Positions 1 to 6,025 of a stretch of DNA of 17,713 nt are shown here, in pieces. The stretch spans positions 1-17,713 of the forward strand of contig CAJGDB010000031.1 in the NCBI GenBank assembly GCA_904502165.1. The letters are read 5' to 3'. The notes beneath the pieces are model-generated. The model was not told the DNA's origin, made no database searches, and was given only the letters and a program-made list of their open reading frames with translations. The number at the start of each line of letters is the position of its first letter. Position 1 is the stretch's first letter. The stretch is from an uncultured Akkermansia sp. (GTDB lineage Bacteria > Verrucomicrobiota > Verrucomicrobiia > Verrucomicrobiales > Akkermansiaceae). The translations under genes were made by a program, and so were the position numbers.

Positions 1-541
1 AGCATGACCGGGATGCCCTGCTGCCTACCGGTTCATTCACCAACCTGCCCGTGGCGGTGCTGCTGGGGGCAGATGATACTCTGCTGGCCATCTATACCGG
101 CAAGACTGTGCTGAATGCAGCTGCAATGGAAAAGGCGCTGGAGGCTACGCTTGGCATGGTGCCCGCCGATGGGCTGATTACTGGGATGACAAGCACCCTT
201 ATATCTTTGAGGAGCCGTATTATAGTAATGGTGACATGACGGCTGAGTTTGAGAAGGAATGGCGGGTGAATGTCAGCTCCCAGATGAAGGGGGCCGGGGT
301 GTATGCGTTCAGCCTGACCCCGCTGCCGGGAAGAAATGGCCGCATGACTTGCAAGGGATTTCAGCTTTATGCCAATGGCCAGCATGTGTGCGATGCTGCT
401 GAGCCTGCGGATAAGGATGCCAGAACGGTGACATTCCAGGTGCCCCGTGCGCTGCAGGGACGCGTGGAGGTGCGTTTCCGGGTAAGGTGTTTCGATGGCT
501 GGTTTGAGTGTGCCGGTGAAATGCTCATGAAGAAGATTTAG
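1..541 (+). pseudogene. 3' part of an unrecognised protein gene, apparently frameshifted
   Basis: The gene enters from the left edge in the frame starting at base 3 and reads a protein-like stretch with NLPVAVLLGADDTLLAIYTG and an alanine-rich helix ending near EATLGMVPADG. After about base 170 that frame becomes unconvincing (rare ata and agg codons, ending at 239). A natural-looking reading continues in the next frame as DYWDDKHPYIFEEPYYSNGD and runs to the TAG at 541... (end at 541). This implies one lost base, or two gained, around 160-180. The first part loosely resembles a thioredoxin-like fold. The second loosely resembles the C-terminal beta-sandwich seen after some secreted glycosidase domains (W, then G-x-Y, then a central NG, then an alternating strand pattern). 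Both resemblances are weak and I do not assign a function. It could instead be two overlapping ORFs joined by an ATGA at 236-239. Confidence 0.5.
236..541 (+). CDS. Downstream reading frame of the broken gene, hypothetical protein
   Basis: This is the 101-residue open frame from ATG 236 to the stop at 539-541. It begins MTAEFEKEWRVNV and ends EMLMKKI. The frame stays plausible upstream of this ATG back to about base 176, so the ATG is probably internal to the original protein and not a true start. If translated alone it would give a small beta-rich domain with two cysteines near the C-terminus and one near the middle. There is no good Shine-Dalgarno site before it, and only coupling to the upstream stop (ATGA) would support independent initiation. 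It is followed by a G+C-rich hairpin. Confidence 0.4.
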   Translation: MTAEFEKEWRVNVSSQMKGAGVYAFSLTPLPGRNGRMTCKGFQLYANGQHVCDAAEPADKDARTVTFQVPRALQGRVEVRFRVRCFDGWFECAGEMLMKKI

Positions 542-593
542 GATATTTTCCCCTCCCCCCTTCTCCCTTCCCGGTTCTGACAGGAAGATTTCA

Positions 594-624
594 GGCGGCT
601 GCCCGGTGACTCCGGACAGCCGCC
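594..624 (+). terminator. Hairpin terminator after the first gene
   Basis: GGCGGCTG at 594-601 pairs with CAGCCGCC at 617-624. An inner CCGG/CCGG pair at 603-606 and 612-615 surrounds a short loop. It is followed by TTGCTTATCAT, a modest T-rich tail. The position 53 bases after the stop at 541 fits an intrinsic terminator for the plus-strand gene. Confidence 0.6.
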
Positions 625-639
625 TTGCTTATCATAAAG

Positions 640-671
640 CAGGCCGCGCTCCCTGTGCGGGGCGCGGCCTG
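640..671 (-). terminator. Hairpin terminator after hpf
   Basis: CAGGCCGCGC at 640-649 pairs with GCGCGGCCTG at 662-671, a 10-bp perfect stem. Read on the minus strand it lies 36 bases after the hpf stop and is followed by CTTTATGAT. Together with the 594-624 hairpin it insulates two convergent genes. Confidence 0.6.
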
Positions 672-707
672 GAAAATTGCCAGAGTTCTTACGAGGAGAT
701 ATGCTCT

Positions 708-1301
708 TTATGCTTTCAGCTCGTTACCCAGTTCAATAATGGAGTATTCGCCCGGGCTGAGCCGGTAGACAATCTGCAGTACGTTGCGGCGGGCATTGCG
801 GTACAGCACAAAGGGTTTGCCGGAGATTTCGAGCTCCATGATGGCATCTTCCTTGTACATGGTGCGCAGGTCGTAGCCCTCGCGGGAGATGCGTACCGGC
901 TTCGGGTCTTCCGGACCGTCGGTATCGTCGTAGTCCAGCACGTCTTCCTCGTACACCTTTTCGTCCAGCTTGCGGATGCTCTGTGAGCGGTGCGGGCGAT
1001 AGTGCTTCATGAGGCGCGTCTTGTGCTTACGCATGCGGCGCATAATCTTGGTGATGGTTTCGTCGATCGCGGCGTACAAATCATCGCAAGAGGTAGATGC
1101 CTGGATGGTGATATGATCAGCACAGAACAGCACGATTTCCGCCATCTGACGATCCTTCTGCACATCTACCACTACACGGGCTTCCACAATCTTCGGGTAA
1201 TCAATATGGATAGCCTCAATCTTCTTTGTAGCGAATTCGCGGATGGCTTCTGTCACTTCAATATGGCGACCTGTAACAGTAATATTGGTATCACTCGGCA
1301 T
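708..1301 (-). CDS. hpf: Ribosome hibernation promoting factor, long form (HPF/RaiA family)
   Basis: The product is a cytoplasmic protein that binds the 30S decoding region in slow growth. Long-form members also pair two 30S subunits to form 100S dimers. At 197 residues it has the long-form length. Residues about 5-105 match the S30AE fold: NITVTGRHIEVTEAIREFA at the start, followed by the basic helix KIMRRMRKHKTRLMKHYR. An acidic linker (EEDVLDYDDTDGPED) leads to the C-terminal dimerisation domain at about 137-195 (KEDAIMELEISGKPFVLYRN, then VYRLSPGEYSIIEL). The ATG at 1299-1301 has a good Shine-Dalgarno sequence (AAAGAGGT) 8-9 bases upstream, unlike most neighbours. It has its own candidate promoter and may be transcribed separately from the yggU operon. 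Confidence 0.95.
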   Translation of the reverse strand: MPSDTNITVTGRHIEVTEAIREFATKKIEAIHIDYPKIVEARVVVDVQKDRQMAEIVLFCADHITIQASTSCDDLYAAIDETITKIMRRMRKHKTRLMKHYRPHRSQSIRKLDEKVYEEDVLDYDDTDGPEDPKPVRISREGYDLRTMYKEDAIMELEISGKPFVLYRNARRNVLQIVYRLSPGEYSIIELGNELKA

Positions 1302-1381
1302 GGTTTTTACCTCTTTCTATTGGTTTGGTTGGTTTTTCTGTGCAGTCCGGCAGGCGATGACGCTGCCATCCTGCAATATTC

Positions 1382-1409
1382 ATGATAACCTGCTTTGTGA
1401 TTTTTGCAA
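1382..1409 (-). promoter_or_regulatory. Candidate hpf promoter
   Basis: On the minus strand TTGCAA (1404-1409) is followed by 16 bases and then TATCAT (1382-1387). This would give a leader of about 75 bases that contains the hpf Shine-Dalgarno site. The -10 matches the sigma-70 consensus at five of six bases and the -35 at four. The rest of the 1302-1465 gap shows only short TTCTGC repeats. Confidence 0.45.
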
Positions 1410-1465
1410 GATAATTCTGCTCTGAAATGCAAAAATTCTGCATAACAGCGCGGATTGTGCCGGTT

Positions 1466-1732
1466 TCACACGTTCAGCCGGCTCAGGTCGCATGTGTCGG
1501 GAATTTCTACCAGCTTGATGCGGCCGCTGGTACCATGGATGACCTCGATGGATGATTTAGTCACCTGGAGGAGTCTGGCGAGGAAGAGGATGATTTCCTT
1601 ATTGGCCTTTCCCTCTACCGGAGGGGCAGCAATCTTTACCTTGAGGACACGGCCTACCTGGGGATAATCGTCCTCCCAGCCAAGAATTTCGTTCTTTTTT
1701 GCTCCAGGGGTTACTTTGAGGGCGAGTTTCAT
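1466..1732 (-). CDS. YggU / DUF167 (UPF0235) family protein
   Basis: This small 88-residue cytoplasmic protein of unknown biochemical role matches the DUF167 family over its full length. It has KVTPGAKKNEI near the N-terminus, the signature KVKIAAPPVEGKANKEIILF at about 32-51, and a basic C-terminal segment (GTSGRIKLVEI). Its ATG is 12 bases after the stop of the CbiX-like gene. An AAGGA that overlaps the upstream stop region may serve as a distant Shine-Dalgarno site. It is probably the last gene of a secDF operon. YggU family genes are often found beside membrane-protein genes, but the context here says nothing firm about function. Confidence 0.9.
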   Translation of the reverse strand: MKLALKVTPGAKKNEILGWEDDYPQVGRVLKVKIAAPPVEGKANKEIILFLARLLQVTKSSIEVIHGTSGRIKLVEIPDTCDLSRLNV

Positions 1733-1744
1733 GGAGGTGCGGAA

Positions 1745-2593
1745 TCAGTCCTTGAGTAACTCTGCCACGACGGGCAGGCGGGTAAGGGTTTTGCCGCAGG
1801 ATGCTGCGGTTTCGGTGGTGGGAAGGTCGCGGTGGGTGTGGATTCCCTCTGTTAGCAGGAAGGGAAGCAGGAGGATGCGTTCTGCTTTCATTTTCAACAC
1901 CATATCATCCGCCTTGGGGGTCTGGTTGAAATAGCCGAGGGCGATTTCGGTCCCGGGCAGCAGCTCCCGCAGACGCCGGCAGAAGAGGGCCGGCTCCGGT
2001 GGCGGTTCCGGCAGGGTGGAATCGTGTGCGACGACCAGTACGCCGCTGTTGGCTTTCAGAAGAGGACGCAGATGCCGGGCTGCGGCTTCTGCCAGCCAGG
2101 GTGAGGCCCCCAGCACGGGCTGGAAATAGAACTGAGGTTTCTGCGTGCGGTGTGCGTAGGCGCTGTTGAGCCGCTGCACCAGTTTCCTGCCGCTGCTGGT
2201 GCCGCTGAGCATGAACATGGGGTAGACCAGGATGGGTGAATCTGCAGAGGGAAGTTCGCAGGTGTCTAAATTACCAAGATGGCAGCGGTAGACTCGTTCG
2301 CGGGGCAGCTTGAATCCGGGTGGATTCAGGTGGAGACCGTTTTTGTTATAGCTGACAATAAGGTAGTTACGCTTTTGACTTCTGTGGTGGCAGTACACCA
2401 GAATAACCGCGCAGATGCTGGAGAGCTGGGCAAGGGCGAAATGGAAGTAAATGAGGCCCCTGAGACGGGATTCCGTCTCAGGGGTGACAGAGGGATCATC
2501 GAGGCGAGAACCGCAATCCACAGAACCCCAGACCGCTGCCGCAAATACAGCGGCACAGAGCAGGAGAATGAGGTGGAAGAACTTGCGGTTCAC
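1745..2593 (-). CDS. Membrane-anchored CbiX-like (sirohydrochlorin chelatase-like) protein
   Basis: The product has 282 residues. Residues about 5-23 (FFHLILLLCAAVFAAAVWG) and 45-68 are hydrophobic, giving two predicted membrane helices. From about residue 108 it looks like a CbiX/CbiK chelatase fold. The first half has PILVYPMFMLSG. The second half has SGVLVVAHDST at about 182-192 and ends with ERILLLPFLLTEGIHTHRDL, the usual last strand and His-containing loop. Family members insert Co, Ni or Fe into tetrapyrroles. No cobalamin or siroheme gene lies nearby, so the substrate is unknown. The start is a GTG at 2593 with no clear Shine-Dalgarno site. It lies in the same frame as secDF, only seven codons after its TAA. 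A membrane-anchored chelatase-like domain is unusual. Confidence 0.65.
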   Translation of the reverse strand: MNRKFFHLILLLCAAVFAAAVWGSVDCGSRLDDPSVTPETESRLRGLIYFHFALAQLSSICAVILVYCHHRSQKRNYLIVSYNKNGLHLNPPGFKLPRERVYRCHLGNLDTCELPSADSPILVYPMFMLSGTSSGRKLVQRLNSAYAHRTQKPQFYFQPVLGASPWLAEAAARHLRPLLKANSGVLVVAHDSTLPEPPPEPALFCRRLRELLPGTEIALGYFNQTPKADDMVLKMKAERILLLPFLLTEGIHTHRDLPTTETAASCGKTLTRLPVVAELLKD

Positions 2594-2611
2594 ATTGGTG
2601 ATGGATGGATA

Positions 2612-5149
2612 TTAGACACCCGCCGCCTCATCGGCATCCTGCAGCTCCTTACGCAGATCACCGCGCTTGTCGAAGTAGAGCACCACGGGGGAAGCGATGT
2701 AGATGGAGGAGTACGTACCCACGAAGATACCCAGGAGCATGGTGATGGAGAAGTCCCACATGGCAGGACCACCCAGGGCCAGCAGGGCAATGAGAGCCGC
2801 GATAGTGGAGCCGGAGGTGAGCAGGGTACGGGAAAGTGTGGAGTTGATGGCATTGTTCATAATGTCAATCAGCTGCTCGCTTGGTTCTGCGAGGCGCAGA
2901 TGCTCACGGATGCGGTCGTAAATCACGATGGTGTCGTTAATCGAATAACCTGCAACAGTCAGGAAGGCACCGATGTGGATGATGCTCAGCTCAGTGCCCA
3001 TGACAACCACCAGGATGATGATGGCCAGCACGTCATGCAGGGTGGAGAAGAAAGCACCCATGGCGAAGGACCATTCGAAACGGATGGAGAGGTAGAGCGT
3101 GATGCCAAGCATACCGGCAGCAAGGGCAATGAGAGCCGTCTTGAAGAAGGCAGAACCCAGGGATGCACTCACTTCCTCGATGGAAGGAGCCTGCAGTTCC
3201 TTTACGCCCGGAACATTTGCACGGAGCTCAGTATCAATGCGCTGGGCCTCTTCCTTGCTGGCGCAGCGAATCTTGATGCTGGTATCGGTGGCAGAGGTGA
3301 ACTGCTGGGTGGTAGCCTTCTTGGAAAGCTGCATCTTTTCCACGTAGTCTTCAAGCTGCTTGTATTCCAGCTTGGAATCAGAGGGAACCACATAGGTGGA
3401 GGTGGAACCACCAACGAAGTCAACGCCGAGGGCGCTTTCACCGCGACCGAAAACCGCGTAGGCCAGACCTGCAATGAGCAGCAGCGTGGAGCCGATCATG
3501 GCGTGCTTGCGGTACTTCATGAAATTGAACACCTTACCCTGGAACGGAGCACGGGCAAAGGTGAATTCCTTGAGCAGACCCAGGTGCTCGGCCCAGAAGA
3601 AGAGCACGCGTGTAACAACAACAGCACCAATAAGGGAGGTGATGATACCCACGCTTGTGGTCACGGCGAAGCCCTTGATGGAACCGCTGGCAATCCAGAA
3701 CAGAATCACAGCGGTGATAAGGGAGGTGATGTTGGAGTCCCAGATAGCGGAGAAAGCCTTTTCGTATGCCTGGCGCAGGCACACCAGGAAAGGACGCCCG
3801 GCGGCGCGTTCCTCGCGCATGCGTTCATAAATCAGCACGTTGGCGTCAACGGCCACACCCATGGTCAGCACAATACCGGCAATACCCGGCAGAGTGAGCA
3901 CGAAGCCGAACAAGCTCATGAGACCCAGCAGGGCAATGGCGTTGAAGGCCAGCCCCACCATAGCAACCATACCTGCGGAGCGGTAGTACCAGTAGCAGAA
4001 GAGGAATACACCCAGCATGCCGACCAGACCGGCAATGCCGCTCTGCTCCAGGGCGCTCTGGCCCAGCTGGGCAGATACATCCTTGCGGCCTTCCACCTTC
4101 AGGTCGCTGGAGAGAGGGTTGGCCAGAGCCTTCGAGATGTCCTCGGGTTCACCCTTGCCATTCAAACCGCTGATGTTGAACTCTTTGTGCAGTACAGCCT
4201 GTACCACAGGGGCGCACTTGATCTGGTTGTTGAGCACCACGGCCAGACGGTCGCGACCAATCTGCATAGCGCCGGTCAGGCGGCCCATGCGGTCGGCACC
4301 GGTGCGGTTGAGCACCACATCCACATAACCCTTGCGTACATAGTCAGGGTGGGCCTGGGCCACTTCCTTACCGGTGATGTAGACATCTTTCTGCATGGCG
4401 GCGTAGGGCTTCTGCAGCACGATGTATTCCACCACGGGGCGGCCGTGTTTGTCCAGCTCAGGCAGGCCTGTTTCCTCGTTGATGTGAGGATAGGGGAGAA
4501 TCATGTAGTCATTCAGACCGAACTTAGAGGGGATGCGGGGCAGGGCAGGTTTGCGGAGCTTGCTGTTGCCGGTGGCTACTTCCGTTTCGTATGCAGCCAG
4601 TTTCTGCTCGTAGGCAGAAATCAGCTCATAGGTTTCAGGGTCATTGATGACACGATCGCTTTCCGGGTAGACGGCCAGAAGCTCCAGCTTGGCCATCTTG
4701 GTGAGCATCTTGACCATGGCATCGAGCTTCTCCTTGTTTTTGTCGGGGTCGCTGTCCTGCTGGGGAATCTGGATGAGAATCTTGTTTCCGGAATGCAGAA
4801 TCTGTACTTCGCTGGTACCGGTGGCATTCAGACGCTCGTTGAGGATATCGCAGGCCTGCTGCATGTCCTCCTGAGTGGGCTGCTGCATTTCGCCGTGGTC
4901 ATTGAGCTTGGGCTGCACTTCAAGCGTGAGCTCCACGCCGCCACGGATGTCAATGCCGTAGTGCATGCCGTTCAGGAACAGGGAAAGCAGGGAGAATGAG
5001 CACAGACCAATGATGAAGAATGTGCCGGCGTTGCGCTTTACCTTGTCCTCTTCTGCAGCCAGATACCAGAAGAACAGTACGATGAGCAGAATGCCCGTGA
5101 TGAAGTAGAAAGCCGGTGTGTGAATGATGCTCTGTAAGAACTGGAACAT
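2612..5149 (-). CDS. secDF: Fused protein translocase subunit SecDF
   Basis: This inner-membrane protein uses the proton motive force to pull preproteins through SecYEG. It carries SecD and SecF in one 845-residue chain. The SecD half has GIDIRGG at 65-71, a large periplasmic P1 region, then membrane helices with GVAVDANVLIYERM at about 431-444. The SecF half has GVDFVGGS at 575-582 and SINDTIVIYDRIREH at 736-750. Both halves carry the conserved membrane aspartate. There is a hydrophobic segment at about 13-30 before the helix at about 43-61 that normally opens SecD, so one additional N-terminal helix is predicted. The ATG at 5147-5149 has no good Shine-Dalgarno site. It is the first gene of a likely operon with the CbiX-like and YggU genes. 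Confidence 0.96.
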   Translation of the reverse strand: MFQFLQSIIHTPAFYFITGILLIVLFFWYLAAEEDKVKRNAGTFFIIGLCSFSLLSLFLNGMHYGIDIRGGVELTLEVQPKLNDHGEMQQPTQEDMQQACDILNERLNATGTSEVQILHSGNKILIQIPQQDSDPDKNKEKLDAMVKMLTKMAKLELLAVYPESDRVINDPETYELISAYEQKLAAYETEVATGNSKLRKPALPRIPSKFGLNDYMILPYPHINEETGLPELDKHGRPVVEYIVLQKPYAAMQKDVYITGKEVAQAHPDYVRKGYVDVVLNRTGADRMGRLTGAMQIGRDRLAVVLNNQIKCAPVVQAVLHKEFNISGLNGKGEPEDISKALANPLSSDLKVEGRKDVSAQLGQSALEQSGIAGLVGMLGVFLFCYWYYRSAGMVAMVGLAFNAIALLGLMSLFGFVLTLPGIAGIVLTMGVAVDANVLIYERMREERAAGRPFLVCLRQAYEKAFSAIWDSNITSLITAVILFWIASGSIKGFAVTTSVGIITSLIGAVVVTRVLFFWAEHLGLLKEFTFARAPFQGKVFNFMKYRKHAMIGSTLLLIAGLAYAVFGRGESALGVDFVGGSTSTYVVPSDSKLEYKQLEDYVEKMQLSKKATTQQFTSATDTSIKIRCASKEEAQRIDTELRANVPGVKELQAPSIEEVSASLGSAFFKTALIALAAGMLGITLYLSIRFEWSFAMGAFFSTLHDVLAIIILVVVMGTELSIIHIGAFLTVAGYSINDTIVIYDRIREHLRLAEPSEQLIDIMNNAINSTLSRTLLTSGSTIAALIALLALGGPAMWDFSITMLLGIFVGTYSSIYIASPVVLYFDKRGDLRKELQDADEAAGV

Positions 5150-5172
5150 GATACGAATAGGTGAACCGCCCT

Positions 5173-5200
5173 ATTCTGCCAGTTTTTTGTGATGCGTCAA
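5173..5200 (-). promoter_or_regulatory. Candidate secDF promoter
   Basis: On the minus strand TTGACG (5195-5200) is separated by 16 bases from CAGAAT (5173-5178). The -10 ends 23 bases before the secDF ATG. The -35 matches at five of six bases, the -10 at four of six. Confidence 0.45.
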
Positions 5201-5301
5201 GCTTGCAGGGCGTCATTTTCTCATGCGCGCAATAAAAATGCACCATCCGGATTCCGGTAGCTGATTCCGGATGAAAAGCGCCGCCGTACAGGGTAAATTC
5301 C

Positions 5302-5330
5302 TTGGTCTGTGCGGCGGGATGGTGTAAAAC
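5302..5330 (+). promoter_or_regulatory. Candidate promoter of the phage-like gene
   Basis: TTGGTC (5302-5307), a 17-base spacer and TAAAAC (5325-5330) are followed by only seven bases before the ATG at 5338. The match to consensus is moderate, but the spacing is the same as at rpe, ahcY and M16. A leaderless transcript is predicted. Confidence 0.4.
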
Positions 5331-5337
5331 TGCCGTC

Positions 5338-5862
5338 ATGGGATTTACAACCGCTGTATCATTGATGAGTACCGCCGCTGCCGTGGCGGGCAAAGCCGTG
5401 GAGGCGCGTGCCGAACGCAGACAGGCAAAGGAAATGGAAGCTGCCGCCGACGAACGCCGCCGCATCGCCGGAAAACAGGCAGATGTGATTACCCGGACGG
5501 CCATGGAGAATCAGCGCCGTGAGCAGCGCAATGCCCAGATGGAAATGGCCAGCGCCCGGGCCGATGCAGCGGCTTCCAATCTGGCTTCACATGGTACGGT
5601 GACAGTACGGGAACGGGATCTCGCCACCCGCCTGGAAGATGATATCAACAACCGCACCAATGCTGCCCTGCAGGAGGCTGATACCATACGGACGCAGGGC
5701 GAATATGAAGCACGTGACCTTGAAATGCAGGCCAGCCAGGCACGCATGCGGAGCAAGGGTGCCTGGCTGGGGGCAGCCGGCGGGTTATTCCGAGGCCTCA
5801 GTTCTGTTGATTGGAACTCCGGCAGCTCAGGCAGTTCAGGTAGTAATGCAACGCGAGTTTGA
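5338..5862 (+). CDS. Phage internal-virion / DNA-ejection-like protein (orphan)
   Basis: The protein has 174 residues from ATG 5338. It begins with a small hydrophobic, alanine-rich segment (TTAVSLMSTAAAVAGKAVEA), followed by a long charged helix rich in A, E, R and Q up to about residue 140, then a G-A-rich tail (GAWLGAAGGLFRG) and a short GSSGSSGS end. This order, including the central ASNLASHGTVTVRERDLATR turn, is the pattern of small tail or internal virion proteins of short-tailed phages: alanine-rich head, coiled coil, a G-x-T/S-V turn, second coil, then GSLLGAAG-type tail. No other phage structural gene is present, so it is either a relic or has been reused. The assignment rests on pattern alone. 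An upstream in-frame ATG at 5302 is less likely because it overlaps the candidate -35. Confidence 0.5.
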   Translation: MGFTTAVSLMSTAAAVAGKAVEARAERRQAKEMEAAADERRRIAGKQADVITRTAMENQRREQRNAQMEMASARADAAASNLASHGTVTVRERDLATRLEDDINNRTNAALQEADTIRTQGEYEARDLEMQASQARMRSKGAWLGAAGGLFRGLSSVDWNSGSSGSSGSNATRV

Positions 5863-5962
5863 GTACGGAGGTGCGGTCAAGCTCGCGCTGTCGGGCAAAG
5901 GTTTCCAGTCGTTCATAGAGACTGGCCTCACAGCGGAAGGTAATCATGTGAAGAGCGGGCAT
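5798..5962 (-). CDS. Small ribbon-helix-helix (Arc/CopG-like) DNA-binding protein
   Basis: The product is 54 residues from the ATG at 5960-5962, or 49 from the ATG at 5945-5947. The stretch MITFRCEASLYERLETFARQ, followed by RELDRTSVLKLALHYYL, fits the RHH fold: a short beta strand with alternating polar residues, helix A, a short turn, then helix B. Such proteins dimerise, insert the strand pair in the DNA major groove and usually repress. The C-terminal 12 residues overlap the end of the convergent phage-like gene by 65 bases. Pairing with a phage-like gene suggests both are remnants of one element. A candidate promoter lies inside the hairpin at 5950-5984. Confidence 0.6.
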   Translation of the reverse strand: MPALHMITFRCEASLYERLETFARQRELDRTSVLKLALHYYLNCLSCRSSNQQN

Positions 5963-5984
5963 ACCGGGAGTATGCCCGCTCTTC
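5950..5984 (-). terminator. 14-bp perfect hairpin, probable M16 terminator overlapping the RHH promoter
   Basis: GAAGAGCGGGCATA (5950-5963) pairs perfectly with TATGCCCGCTCTTC (5971-5984) around a seven-base loop. It lies 42 bases after the M16 stop on the minus strand, and 88 bases after the phage-like gene on the plus strand. Neither side has a long T run, so termination strength is uncertain. Confidence 0.5.
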
Positions 5985-5997
5985 AATCTGTTTGCAA
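5969..5997 (-). promoter_or_regulatory. Candidate RHH promoter buried in the hairpin
   Basis: On the minus strand TTGCAA (5992-5997), 17 bases and CATACT (5969-5974) are followed by six bases and the ATG at 5962. The layout and the -10 hexamer are the same as before the M16 gene. Confidence 0.35.
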
Positions 5998-6025
5998 GGA
6001 ATGTTATATGTGCTGCAACTAACGG

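Noticed and set aside
236..239. ATGA overlap as true translational coupling of two genes
   Set aside because: The upstream frame loses coding character before its stop, while the downstream frame is already coding-like 60 bases before the ATG, so a frameshift is the better explanation.
1381..1465. TGCA-flanked small stem as a terminator after yggU
   Set aside because: The stem is only about five base pairs and the T-run is in the loop, so support is too weak.
2279..4999. 906-residue open frame antisense to secDF
   Set aside because: It is His/Gly/Glu-rich with no recognisable domain and mirrors the well-supported secDF gene, as expected of antisense frames in GC-rich DNA.
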